DNA of 38,005 nucleotides from an uncultured Verrucomicrobiota bacterium (GTDB taxonomy: Bacteria; Verrucomicrobiota; Verrucomicrobiia; Limisphaerales; CAIYYI01), in NCBI GenBank assembly GCA_903930345.1, contig CAIYYI010000498.1:1-38005 (forward strand), given 5' to 3'. Shown one piece after another: positions 20,037-27,466 of the stretch. Position 1 is the stretch's first letter. The number at the start of each line of letters is the position of its first letter. Both the position numbers and the translations under genes were made by a program. The notes under the pieces are model-generated. The model saw only the letters and a program-made list of their open reading frames with translations, searched no databases and was not told where the DNA came from.

Positions 20037-20519
20037 TCAGAACACAGCCACGATTGTTTGCGACTGGAATCCGACGCCCACCGCAAGGTGAAGCTTTTCC
20101 CCCTGCTTTCGGCCGATCAACTGCCGTCCCAGGGGCGACTGAGGTGTGATGACCAGGATTTCCCGCTTTTGCAGGGTCACTTCGGTTCCGCCTGCCCGGG
20201 GGGCAACCAGATACAGTGAACGTTCCCCCACCGTGTCCTCCAACTCCACCAAAGCACCGAGTTCAATCGGCTCGTTGGCCAGCCAGGACCGCACTTGGAG
20301 CTTCTGAAAATCCTCGATGGCCGCCTCAATCTCAGCCGCCTGGCGTGACTGGCCGTGGGCCAGGTAGGAGGCCTCCAGACCACGCGTGTCGTACTTGTTC
20401 TCCGCCTTGCTCTGCTCGTGGGTGGCCTCGGCATGGGCCGCGTGGGCTGCCTTGATGTAAACATCCAGCTCGCCCACCAAATGGGCGATTATCTTTTTTA
20501 TCAGCGCACGCTTATTCAT
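20037..20519 (-). CDS. GreA/GreB C-terminal domain protein (transcription elongation factor family)
   Basis: 160 residues from ATG 20519 (MNKRALIKKI). The N-terminal ~85 residues are charged and alanine-rich and predicted helical (HAAHAEATHEQSKAENKYD, then AEIEAAIEDFQKL), consistent with a helical hairpin or coiled coil. The C-terminal ~75 residues match the GreA/GreB FKBP-like domain: GALVELEDT, then YLVAP, and the signature SPLGRQLIGRKQGE. Classical GreA/GreB relieve backtracked RNA polymerase through acidic residues at the coiled-coil tip; whether this shorter, divergent protein does so cannot be read from the sequence. An anti-cleavage or Rnk-like role is an alternative. The open frame continues upstream to 20696, but that extension overlaps the SGNH gene and a hairpin, so it is not used. 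Cytoplasmic. Confidence 0.82.
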   Translation of the reverse strand: MNKRALIKKIIAHLVGELDVYIKAAHAAHAEATHEQSKAENKYDTRGLEASYLAHGQSRQAAEIEAAIEDFQKLQVRSWLANEPIELGALVELEDTVGERSLYLVAPRAGGTEVTLQKREILVITPQSPLGRQLIGRKQGEKLHLAVGVGFQSQTIVAVF

Positions 20520-20543
20520 GTCCAAGAGGGCCAGTTTAACGCA

Positions 20544-20575
20544 GGCTTGCCCGGGCGCGCAAGTCCGGGCAAGCC
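20544..20575 (-). terminator. Strong GC-rich hairpin downstream of the SGNH/DUF1080 gene
   Basis: Perfect 11-bp inverted repeat GGCTTGCCCGG / CCGGGCAAGCC with a 10-base loop, 11 bases beyond the SGNH gene stop and 24 bases before the GreA/B-domain start. On the minus strand there is no T-run after it, so it is not a textbook intrinsic terminator. It could end or process the SGNH transcript, or lie in the leader of the next gene. Confidence 0.5.
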
Positions 20576-20586
20576 ACGAAAAAGTT

Positions 20587-21852
20587 CTACTTCTGTTCCA
20601 GCAGCCGGATACGGCGGTACTCCATCTGGCCACGATCCCCTTCCAGGCCGATGGGACCGGTGGCGGGCAATTTGTAGGCTTCCTCAAGCACCTCACCGTT
20701 GCAGGTGCAGCGAGCCACCCCGCCTTTCACCTCCACCACCACCTCATTCCAATCCTGCGCCTTGTAATTGGCCAGGTTTTTGTACGGGCCTGCCAGGGGA
20801 TAATCCCGGCATTGCAACTGCGGTTGGCGGATGAAAATGCCACTATCCGCGTTGGGGGTGGCGCGGAATTCCAGTTTCAGAGTGAAATTCCCGGGAAACT
20901 CCCGCGTGGTCCAAAGCTGCTGAATGCGGCTGTACTCTGGCGGAGTGGTCACGATCAATCGCCCGTTGCGCGCCACATACCGCCCCTCCGGGCTGGTGGT
21001 CCGGCCCGCAAATTCGTTGGTGCGATACCCCCAGCCGGTCAGGTCACGACCGTTGAACAGGCTGATGAAGCCAGGTTCCAGGGTGAAGGTATCGGGTGCA
21101 TTTTCCAGGAAACCGAGCGTGGCCAGCAAAGGGCGCAAGCCCGCCGCCCACTTGGCGTAGCCCGTCTTGTTCGGATGCAGCACATCGGGAAACTCCTCCA
21201 CTTTGGCATCCCCTTGGGCATCCGCAAACAACGGCCAGGTTTCCAACAGAATCACCTGTGGATCCCCCTTCACGGCGGCGGCGTAAAGTTTGTTCACCTG
21301 CTTGATTTTGTCAGCCGGGCGTTTTTTGGTGGCCGAGCTGGGAAACACCTGGCACAGAATGACCGGCATCTTGGGGTTGTGCTGTTTTAAGGCGGCCAGG
21401 ATCAGCTTGAGGTTGGCGGCTGTGACCTCTGGGTCGGCCTCTTCCTCCAGATCATTGGTGCCAATCAGCAGCACCACGCCGCCCGGTTTCAGGCTCAGCA
21501 CATCCTCCGCCAGACGGATCAGCACCCCCCGGGTGGTATCCCCGCTGATGCCACGGTTCGCCACCTTCACGCCGGGAAAGGAGTTGCCCATTTTATCCCC
21601 CCACCCCTGGGTGATGGAATCCCCCACAAACACCAACGCCCCCTGATCCCGCTGCACCTGGCCAGCCCAGCCAGCCCGGCGCTGCGCCCATAGTTTGCTG
21701 AACCAGTCGTAACGTCGGATCGGACCGGCACCAGGCAATCCCTCGTCAGTCGCTGGCAGCTCAAAGGATACGTCGGCACCCGGCAGAGCATTCGGTTGGG
21801 CCACGGCCAGCAGGGCGGTCAACAGTGAAAGGCCTAAAGATTTTGATTTCAT
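20587..21852 (-). CDS. Secreted SGNH/GDSL hydrolase fused to a DUF1080 domain
   Basis: 421 residues. A signal peptide is visible (MKSKSLGLSLLTALLAVAQPNALPGA). The SGNH hydrolase domain covers ~50-250: block I GDSITQGWG with nucleophile Ser79, block II glycine in ANRGISGD (Gly101), block III GTND (Asn133), and block V FPDVLHPN with Asp223 and His226. All catalytic positions are present, so esterase activity, probably carbohydrate deacetylation, is likely. From ~262 to the end is a DUF1080 domain (3-keto-disaccharide hydrolase/lectin-like jelly roll): FISLFNGRDLTGW, ADSGIFIR, WNEVVVEVKGG, GPIGLEGDRGQMEYRRIRL. The combination suggests an exported enzyme that binds a polysaccharide and removes acyl groups. 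No clear Shine-Dalgarno site is seen before the ATG at 21852. Confidence 0.9.
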   Translation of the reverse strand: MKSKSLGLSLLTALLAVAQPNALPGADVSFELPATDEGLPGAGPIRRYDWFSKLWAQRRAGWAGQVQRDQGALVFVGDSITQGWGDKMGNSFPGVKVANRGISGDTTRGVLIRLAEDVLSLKPGGVVLLIGTNDLEEEADPEVTAANLKLILAALKQHNPKMPVILCQVFPSSATKKRPADKIKQVNKLYAAAVKGDPQVILLETWPLFADAQGDAKVEEFPDVLHPNKTGYAKWAAGLRPLLATLGFLENAPDTFTLEPGFISLFNGRDLTGWGYRTNEFAGRTTSPEGRYVARNGRLIVTTPPEYSRIQQLWTTREFPGNFTLKLEFRATPNADSGIFIRQPQLQCRDYPLAGPYKNLANYKAQDWNEVVVEVKGGVARCTCNGEVLEEAYKLPATGPIGLEGDRGQMEYRRIRLLEQK

Positions 21853-21964
21853 GGATCGTGTTCTGGGTGAGTCTGGGCGGTGACCAGCCAGGAATCAAGC
21901 GCGGAGACACCTCAACCATAAATTCGAACCATTCTTGTATTCAGCATTCCAATATATAGTCCAA

Positions 21965-22062
21965 GGTAGCATCCGCCAAACCGAAGGGCATGACGCTCGT
22001 TACCGCAACATCTGGACCAACGCAGTGAACCAGATGGTACCCAACACGGATTTTCTAGAAAC
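21965..22062 (+). pseudogene. 3' remnant of a second DUF1080 gene
   Basis: The plus strand encodes QTEGHDARYRNIWT ... PNTDF, closely matching the end of the intact DUF1080 protein at 26510-27280 (QAEGHDVRYRNIWI ... PNTDF). By hand alignment 62 of 78 bases agree between 21977-22054 and 27200-27277. Similarity continues past the stop (ACACxGCC ... TACGGCAT). The stop itself is changed by a one-base insertion (TTTTCTAG versus TTTTAAG). No start or upstream 5' coding part is present. The TAA stop of the neighbouring PATR gene (complement at 22070-22072) lies inside the matching downstream flank. Confidence 0.75.
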
Positions 22063-22069
22063 ACAGCCC

Positions 22070-25000
22070 TTACGGCATTTGAATCAGATAGAACCGTTGG
22101 GGAACAGATGGAGTGGTTCGATTGGTAAAGGAAAATGTGCCATCCGGTCCGAACAGATTGGTTTCAATCGGGGTCCAGTTCACCACTGGCAGATTCATGT
22201 TCGTGGTGGTTAGCACATAGTAGCTGCCGCCAGCCGCACCGGCAGTACCCCGGATGACCATTTCGCTGCCTGACTGGGAATTTATTCCCGCAAATCGAGG
22301 TTGGGGGGGCGGCAGGGCGGTGCCAGCGATCCGCAAAGTGCCATCGCTGTGCAAATTATTGGTTTCCCAGGATAATCCTCCAGGGAGCGTGGGAAGGCTC
22401 AGGGCGGCAAAGGCTCCCGAGTAGGCGGTTGATTCGAAGAGCTTGAATGATTCTCCTCCGACCGGAGCACCTTGCAGATTGACCACCAGCGTTCCCCCCA
22501 GGATGAGGTTGGTCAGGCCTGAGACAGAATCACTCAAGGTTGTGGCACCGGCTTTGACGACATCCATCACCGTAAGTCCTCGCAGGGTGAGGGAGCTGCC
22601 AATGGTCAATACCCCAACGCTTGAGGCAACGCCGGGAGCCAGTGTAGCCCCTGCCTCTATGGTCACCGGAGAACGGATCGCACCAATTCCGCCAAGCGTT
22701 CCCCCGTAGGCAGTCACCGACGCTCCACCAATGGAACCATTGACCAGCAACACACCATTGGAAATGATCGATGTGCCGTTGTACGTGTTGTTTCCCCAAA
22801 GAGTCCACGTGCCTGAATCTTTTTTCCCCACCGAAAGGGAGGTGGTCACGGGGCCATTGGAAATCGCGCCCACGACCTCACCATTGGCAACGCCGGCGAA
22901 AAGCAAAAGGCGGGTGCCCGTGGCTGTAGGCCCGCCTGCAATACTGTTCTGGATACGCATAAGGCCGCTATCGGATTGCAAGGCAATCCACGAACCACCC
23001 GTGGTGATATCGATCGGCCCAGTCCAGGTGTTGGTATCGCTGTAGTTGACAAACTGGGCAGGCCCCTCCCACCCACCGGTCCCGATACCCCGGCACGCCA
23101 GGGTAAGCGCCTCAGGGGCAAATAAAACCCCGCCAGCCAGTTCAAGGCGCCCGCCCGCACCCGGAGGTGGGATGTTGCCACCGGCCACAATGGTGCCGCC
23201 GTCCGTCGTACCAAGCGCGTTGGCCGTACTGATGCGCATCACACCATTGTTATTCATGACAGTGGTCGTGTTTGTATAGCTGTGGTTCCGGTTGACAATC
23301 AATGTTCCGCTCCCCGTCTGACGCACCGAACCGGAGCCCGTAATTTCATCAGGGAAGGTGACTGTATCACTTCGGTTAAAGACGAGCGATCCATTGTTCG
23401 TAAGCACTCCACCCGGCTGCGACATAATGCTACCGGTTACGCCATTGGTTCCGATTTGCAGCGTGCCACCGAAGAGTGAAATGACGCCGAGACCGGTGCC
23501 GCTGCCAGCGACATTGGCAACAATAACCGTGCCTGTGCTGATGGTCAGACCGCCGGTGAAAGTATTTGATCCGGCCAACTGCAGGGTGCCCGCTCCAAGT
23601 TTGACAACCCTGCCATCACCACTGATCTCCCCATCAAAGACACCGCCCCCATTCACCGTCAAAACACCTGAGCCAAGAGCAACGTTACCACCTGCCTGCC
23701 CGCCACCATTGAGGGAGGCAATGGTCTGATTCAGCCCATCCAGGTCCAGAACCGTGCCGACAGCATTGCTCAGGTTCACGGTGGCGTTGACGGGCAGCCG
23801 ATCTGCCCCGCCAGCAAGCTGCAAGCGGCCACCGCCGACATTGATCGCGCCGGTAAAGGAATTGGTACCGATGTTGCCGACCGTCAGCGTTCCGGCCCCC
23901 AACTTCGTTAACCCGCCGGAACCAGTGATTCCACCACTTCCGCCAAAGGTGAAATTGAGGAGGTTGTTGCTGACGATCACCGAGGCAGGATATAGGTCTC
24001 CGCCAAGGTTAACTTGGGATATCGAAGCGCTGTCGTTGAATACAACCGAATCCAAGGAGTAAAACATTTCCAGCGGCCCGACCCTCTGCCAGGAATAGCT
24101 GTTTTTGAGATCCCAGATCCCTCCGGTTCCACCCGCCCAAGAAATAGTGGCCGGAGGTTCTCCGCTGACCATCAGATTCACCTGCCCCATGGTGGATGTG
24201 TCAAAAGTTAAGAGACGGCGGGCGGTTTCCAGTGGCCCGGTAATCCTGAACTGAGAGCTGTCACCGCTCAGCCAGTCTGCATGGTTGATAATCCGGTACG
24301 ACCCGTCCCCCAGCACCCCATCCAACAGATTCAAGGTCACCAGATTGGTGCCAACCATGGTCAGGGTTCCACCAACCGAGATCAAATCATTTGAGCCACC
24401 TATTTGGGATGGATCACGGCAGAGATCGAGCACCAAATTGCCGCCCTCGCTCAACGTAAGGTTGTTCTGGGAGGTCACGGAGCTGTGATAATGAGTCAGC
24501 GTGCCAGGTATTCCTCGTCCTCCTGGGATGATCGTTGCACCGGGACCCTGAATAAAATCTCCCGTGATGGTCCCGCTGCCCTGCACCGTCTGGCCTTCTC
24601 CCAAAGTAAATCCACCCGGCTGCCCTGTGACATCGAAGGTGCTGTTGGTCGGAAGGTCAATCGTGGTCCTGCCGGCGATCGCCGCATTATTACTGGCGAA
24701 CAGGGTGGAAACAAAAATAGTGGATGCATTCGTAATGATCCCGCCGTCGATGACCACTTTATCCAAAGTGATGCTGCCTGCGGTGGCGTCTCCGGGAGGC
24801 TGCATATCCAGCGTTCCGACATTTGAATTTCCAGATCGCACGGTCAAGGAGGAAACACCGCCTCCATCATAGATCCGCCCGCCGATGGACACTTTTCCAG
24901 AAATGATCAAGGTGCCGGTGGCGCTGCCATTGGTGGTTGCCGCCATGCGCGCCAAACGGACATCATTGGACATGATCATGGTTCCTCGCTCCAGAACGTT

Positions 25001-26230
25001 CACCGTTCCCGTCGCGATGGCCCCGCTGTTTCCATTCTGATAACCGATTTCCAAGGTGTTGCCTGTGATATTTCCCGCTCCGTAAGTGAGCACGCCGATG
25101 GATTGGGCGTTCTGGGCTGACGTGCCGTTGCCATTGTACGTGCGAGCCACATAAACAGTATTGACCCAGGCATCCACAACCCCGCGCGTAAGATCAATCA
25201 TCCCTCCCGTGCCGGAGCCAACGGCCCCCACTTCCGCGTTATCCCCCACTGTCCACAACCCCATGGGACCGGTCCCGGCCTTGTTCCGAAACAGGGCATA
25301 GCCTTCGGTCACATTCGTCGCAAAGCTCAAGGTGGTCAGGGCTGGCAGCGTCGAAGATTTGCGCCGTCCGATGACCATTCCATAATCCGAGAAAATGGCA
25401 TTGGTTTGCCCAAGGCGAAGTGCTGATAAAGGCCCATTGTTCTGCGGACAATCCCCAATCGATAATCCCCAGCTTGAGCTGTTGCACACAATCAGATTGG
25501 TTTGGGCCAGGATCAAAGTTCCGGCCGAACGGTTCCCGGCAATCCCGGGCTGAGTAGTGCCAGTCGAGGCACCATTTCCGACACGCAATTGATTAACGTA
25601 TGCCTCAAAGCGGCCCAGGCCAGCCAAATCAAGGGTGGCGTTTTTATTTCCGCTGAGTCCGCTGGTCTGGGTGATGTCGATATGAGCCGCCGGGTTGCTG
25701 ACGATCAAGGTTCCTGGTCCCGTGATGGTCGCGTAAACCTGGGCCGCACCACCGTTGTCCGCCCCAGTGCCCACAAAAAGGGAGTTGGTTGTGACATAAG
25801 TGCCCATGGTGTTGACCGTGCTTCCAGTCACCGATAAGGTTGTCTGCTCCGGGATATGGGTGGTGTGAAAGGAATTGCTTTGCGCTTTGTAACTGAGGGA
25901 GGAGAGGACATAGTTCAAGTCCACCACATTGTTAACCTGACCGGCGACGGTGGTGGAGACGGGAGGAGGCCCACTCGGGAACAGGATATCATCCCCGTAC
26001 AATGTCGGCGGTATCCCATTCGACCAGCCTTCCTCGGAGGACCAGATGATATCCGTGATTCCCCCTCTCCAAGTAATCGAGGCCGCCTGGCAAAGCTGCC
26101 CCATTCCCAACAACATCCCAAAGAGGCCCGCCCAGAAAACGATATTTCGTCCAGTACCGATCATGCAGGATCTTGAATCGGAGATTCCGGATTCGCCGAA
26201 GACTCGGGGAGGCTGTTTTGACGGTTTCAT
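22070..26230 (-). CDS. Autotransporter-associated beta-strand repeat (PATR) protein, 1,386 aa
   Basis: A smaller relative of the giant gene. A signal peptide follows either the ATG at 26230 or, more compactly, the one at 26164 (MIGTGRNIVFWAGLFGML...QLCQA); the mature end begins AASIT, as in the giant protein. Neither start has a clear Shine-Dalgarno site. An N-terminal box (WRGGITDIIW ... GWSNG ... DDILF) and a second W-x-G-G ... W ... D-S-V-V-F-N-D box near residue 705 are the same module type as in the giant protein. PATR repeats follow (e.g. LTKLGAGTLTVGNIGTNSF, VVKLGAGTLQLAGSNTF, SYTNTTTV), then a helix-cap module (GTLVVNLQGAPVGGESFKLF ... LPTLPGGLSWETNNL) and the shared C-terminal module ending QRFYLIQMP. 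There is no barrel and no PEP-CTERM tail. Probably an exported surface or matrix protein. Confidence 0.9.
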   Translation of the reverse strand: MKPSKQPPRVFGESGISDSRSCMIGTGRNIVFWAGLFGMLLGMGQLCQAASITWRGGITDIIWSSEEGWSNGIPPTLYGDDILFPSGPPPVSTTVAGQVNNVVDLNYVLSSLSYKAQSNSFHTTHIPEQTTLSVTGSTVNTMGTYVTTNSLFVGTGADNGGAAQVYATITGPGTLIVSNPAAHIDITQTSGLSGNKNATLDLAGLGRFEAYVNQLRVGNGASTGTTQPGIAGNRSAGTLILAQTNLIVCNSSSWGLSIGDCPQNNGPLSALRLGQTNAIFSDYGMVIGRRKSSTLPALTTLSFATNVTEGYALFRNKAGTGPMGLWTVGDNAEVGAVGSGTGGMIDLTRGVVDAWVNTVYVARTYNGNGTSAQNAQSIGVLTYGAGNITGNTLEIGYQNGNSGAIATGTVNVLERGTMIMSNDVRLARMAATTNGSATGTLIISGKVSIGGRIYDGGGVSSLTVRSGNSNVGTLDMQPPGDATAGSITLDKVVIDGGIITNASTIFVSTLFASNNAAIAGRTTIDLPTNSTFDVTGQPGGFTLGEGQTVQGSGTITGDFIQGPGATIIPGGRGIPGTLTHYHSSVTSQNNLTLSEGGNLVLDLCRDPSQIGGSNDLISVGGTLTMVGTNLVTLNLLDGVLGDGSYRIINHADWLSGDSSQFRITGPLETARRLLTFDTSTMGQVNLMVSGEPPATISWAGGTGGIWDLKNSYSWQRVGPLEMFYSLDSVVFNDSASISQVNLGGDLYPASVIVSNNLLNFTFGGSGGITGSGGLTKLGAGTLTVGNIGTNSFTGAINVGGGRLQLAGGADRLPVNATVNLSNAVGTVLDLDGLNQTIASLNGGGQAGGNVALGSGVLTVNGGGVFDGEISGDGRVVKLGAGTLQLAGSNTFTGGLTISTGTVIVANVAGSGTGLGVISLFGGTLQIGTNGVTGSIMSQPGGVLTNNGSLVFNRSDTVTFPDEITGSGSVRQTGSGTLIVNRNHSYTNTTTVMNNNGVMRISTANALGTTDGGTIVAGGNIPPPGAGGRLELAGGVLFAPEALTLACRGIGTGGWEGPAQFVNYSDTNTWTGPIDITTGGSWIALQSDSGLMRIQNSIAGGPTATGTRLLLFAGVANGEVVGAISNGPVTTSLSVGKKDSGTWTLWGNNTYNGTSIISNGVLLVNGSIGGASVTAYGGTLGGIGAIRSPVTIEAGATLAPGVASSVGVLTIGSSLTLRGLTVMDVVKAGATTLSDSVSGLTNLILGGTLVVNLQGAPVGGESFKLFESTAYSGAFAALSLPTLPGGLSWETNNLHSDGTLRIAGTALPPPQPRFAGINSQSGSEMVIRGTAGAAGGSYYVLTTTNMNLPVVNWTPIETNLFGPDGTFSFTNRTTPSVPQRFYLIQMP

Positions 26231-26509
26231 TGATTTCAGGTGCTATTGGTCTGATGTACTGGCATCAACAACGAAACCCCGCCCAGCGACGGCCAAGCCT
26301 CTGCTGGGTTGAATCTATCATTGGTGCTTATCTATTGCCATTTAACTCCAAATCGTCCCCATGGTCAAGTTCGGAGTGGAACATTGTCGCGGGTGGAACA
26401 TGCTTTTCGGCCTGCTTTAACTACCAGCCAAGCACCCCGATTCACCCATAATTCGGACCATTCGTGTTTGCGGTTTTCGGGCAGACAGTGCAGAATGAGG
26501 TCCGCTCAC
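26231..26509. promoter_or_regulatory. Divergent intergenic region between the PATR and DUF1080 genes
   Basis: The 279-base region must hold the promoters of both the minus-strand PATR gene and the plus-strand DUF1080 gene. No confident -35/-10 pair could be picked by eye. It contains two direct copies of GTGGAACAT (26376-26384 and 26393-26401), 17 bases apart start to start, a possible operator. A segment at 26443-26469 (CCATAATTCGGACCATTCG) recurs in altered form at 21913-21940, before the DUF1080 remnant. The plus frame is open back to 26309 but gives a low-quality translation and is not treated as coding. Confidence 0.5.
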
Positions 26510-27280
26510 ATGAAAACCATTTATCAATCGCTACTCCTGGCCGGTCTGCTCGCCATTTCCGCTTCCACCCAGGCAGGGGATGTCGGGGTCGGCACCCGTC
26601 CAATTCCCGGGGCCAAGATCATGTTCGACGGCACCCGCCAGATGCTGGATGACCAGTGGATCTACTGGGAAGGCCCCGGCTTCAAATCCTCAATGCCGAT
26701 CAAGTGGAAGATTGTGGAAGATCCGGTGGACAAGGGCACCGCACTGATGACGGACGACCCGGCGGCGGCCGGCGGCAAATACGGGGCGGCAGATATCGTC
26801 ACCAAGCAGGCCTTCCGGGATTTTCGGCTCCACGTGGAGTTTCTCATCATGAAACCCGGCGGCAATAGTGGGGTGTATCTGCAAAATCGCTACGAAATCC
26901 AGGTTCTGGATGGCGACAAGACGAAGCACGGCCTGGGCGCTGTGATCAATGAGACGGAATCCCCTTATCATGCCTATAATGGTGTCGGCAAATGGAATAC
27001 CTACGACATCCTGTTCCGCGCCGCCCGCTTCAAGGACGGCGTAAAGGTGGAGCGGGCCATGCTCACCATGTACTTTAATGGCATCAAGGTCCACACCAAC
27101 CAGCCAATCAGCCAGGTCTGGGGTGGTCCTCGCTCCGGCATTGACGGTGGCAACGACGGAGGCAAGGGCATTACCGACATCCCAGGCGGTCTGAAACTCC
27201 AGGCCGAAGGGCATGATGTGCGTTACCGCAACATCTGGATCAAGGAAGCGGACCTGACCGCACCCAATACGGACTTTTAA
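26510..27280 (+). CDS. Secreted DUF1080 protein (3-keto-disaccharide hydrolase-like)
   Basis: 256 residues from ATG 26510, chosen because GAGG at 26497-26500 lies 9 bases upstream and the product starts with a normal signal peptide (MKTIYQSLLLAGLLAISASTQA). The rest is one DUF1080 domain: AKIMFDGTRQMLDDQW, FRDFRLHVEFLIMKPGGNSGVYLQNRYEIQVLD (the binding-face stretch, given here only as a landmark of positions ~115-147), WNTYDILFRAARF, and the family ending EGHDVRYRNIWI. Members are exported beta-jelly-roll proteins; some hydrolyse 3-keto-glycosides, others are annotated only as sugar-binding. It stands alone on the plus strand, facing the operon that ends at 27467. A broken copy of its 3' end lies at 21965-22062. 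Confidence 0.9.
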   Translation: MKTIYQSLLLAGLLAISASTQAGDVGVGTRPIPGAKIMFDGTRQMLDDQWIYWEGPGFKSSMPIKWKIVEDPVDKGTALMTDDPAAAGGKYGAADIVTKQAFRDFRLHVEFLIMKPGGNSGVYLQNRYEIQVLDGDKTKHGLGAVINETESPYHAYNGVGKWNTYDILFRAARFKDGVKVERAMLTMYFNGIKVHTNQPISQVWGGPRSGIDGGNDGGKGITDIPGGLKLQAEGHDVRYRNIWIKEADLTAPNTDF

Positions 27281-27312
27281 GCAAAAACACCGCCTACGGC
27301 ATCATCCGGAAT

Positions 27313-27343
27313 CATCATCCCAGTTTCAATCTGGCCGATGATG
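27313..27343. terminator. Hairpin between convergent gene ends, possible bidirectional terminator
   Basis: CATCATC pairs with GATGATG, and inside it CCAG pairs with CTGG, with a two-base bulge and a 7-base loop. It lies 32 bases after the DUF1080 stop and 123 bases beyond the stop of the minus-strand gene at 27467. There is no T-run on either side, so the terminator call is weak. Nothing else was recognised in 27281-27466. Confidence 0.35.
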
Positions 27344-27466
27344 GCGGCGGCGATCCGAGCGATACGGAGCACAAGGCTGGCTGTGGGTTCAGGCCTTGAA
27401 CTCAGTGCCGTTCAGATCAGAGCCGCCAGTTGATGACTCACCGACTGCCCAGGACTTGCGCCAACT

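Noticed and set aside
20520..20696. N-terminal extension of the GreA/B-domain gene
   Set aside because: It runs through a strong hairpin and into the end of the SGNH gene in another frame; the ATG at 20519 gives a normal start.
20518..21390. 290-residue plus-strand open frame antisense to the SGNH/DUF1080 gene
   Set aside because: The minus-strand frame has an intact active site and domain; the plus frame has no recognisable features.
22052..22061. 10-base palindrome TTTCTAGAAA as operator or terminator
   Set aside because: It is short, lies in the pseudogene remnant, and has no T-run or second copy.
26309..26509. N-terminal extension of the DUF1080 gene upstream of 26510
   Set aside because: The extension lacks export or domain features and would hide a normal signal peptide, which is preceded by a suitable GAGG site.
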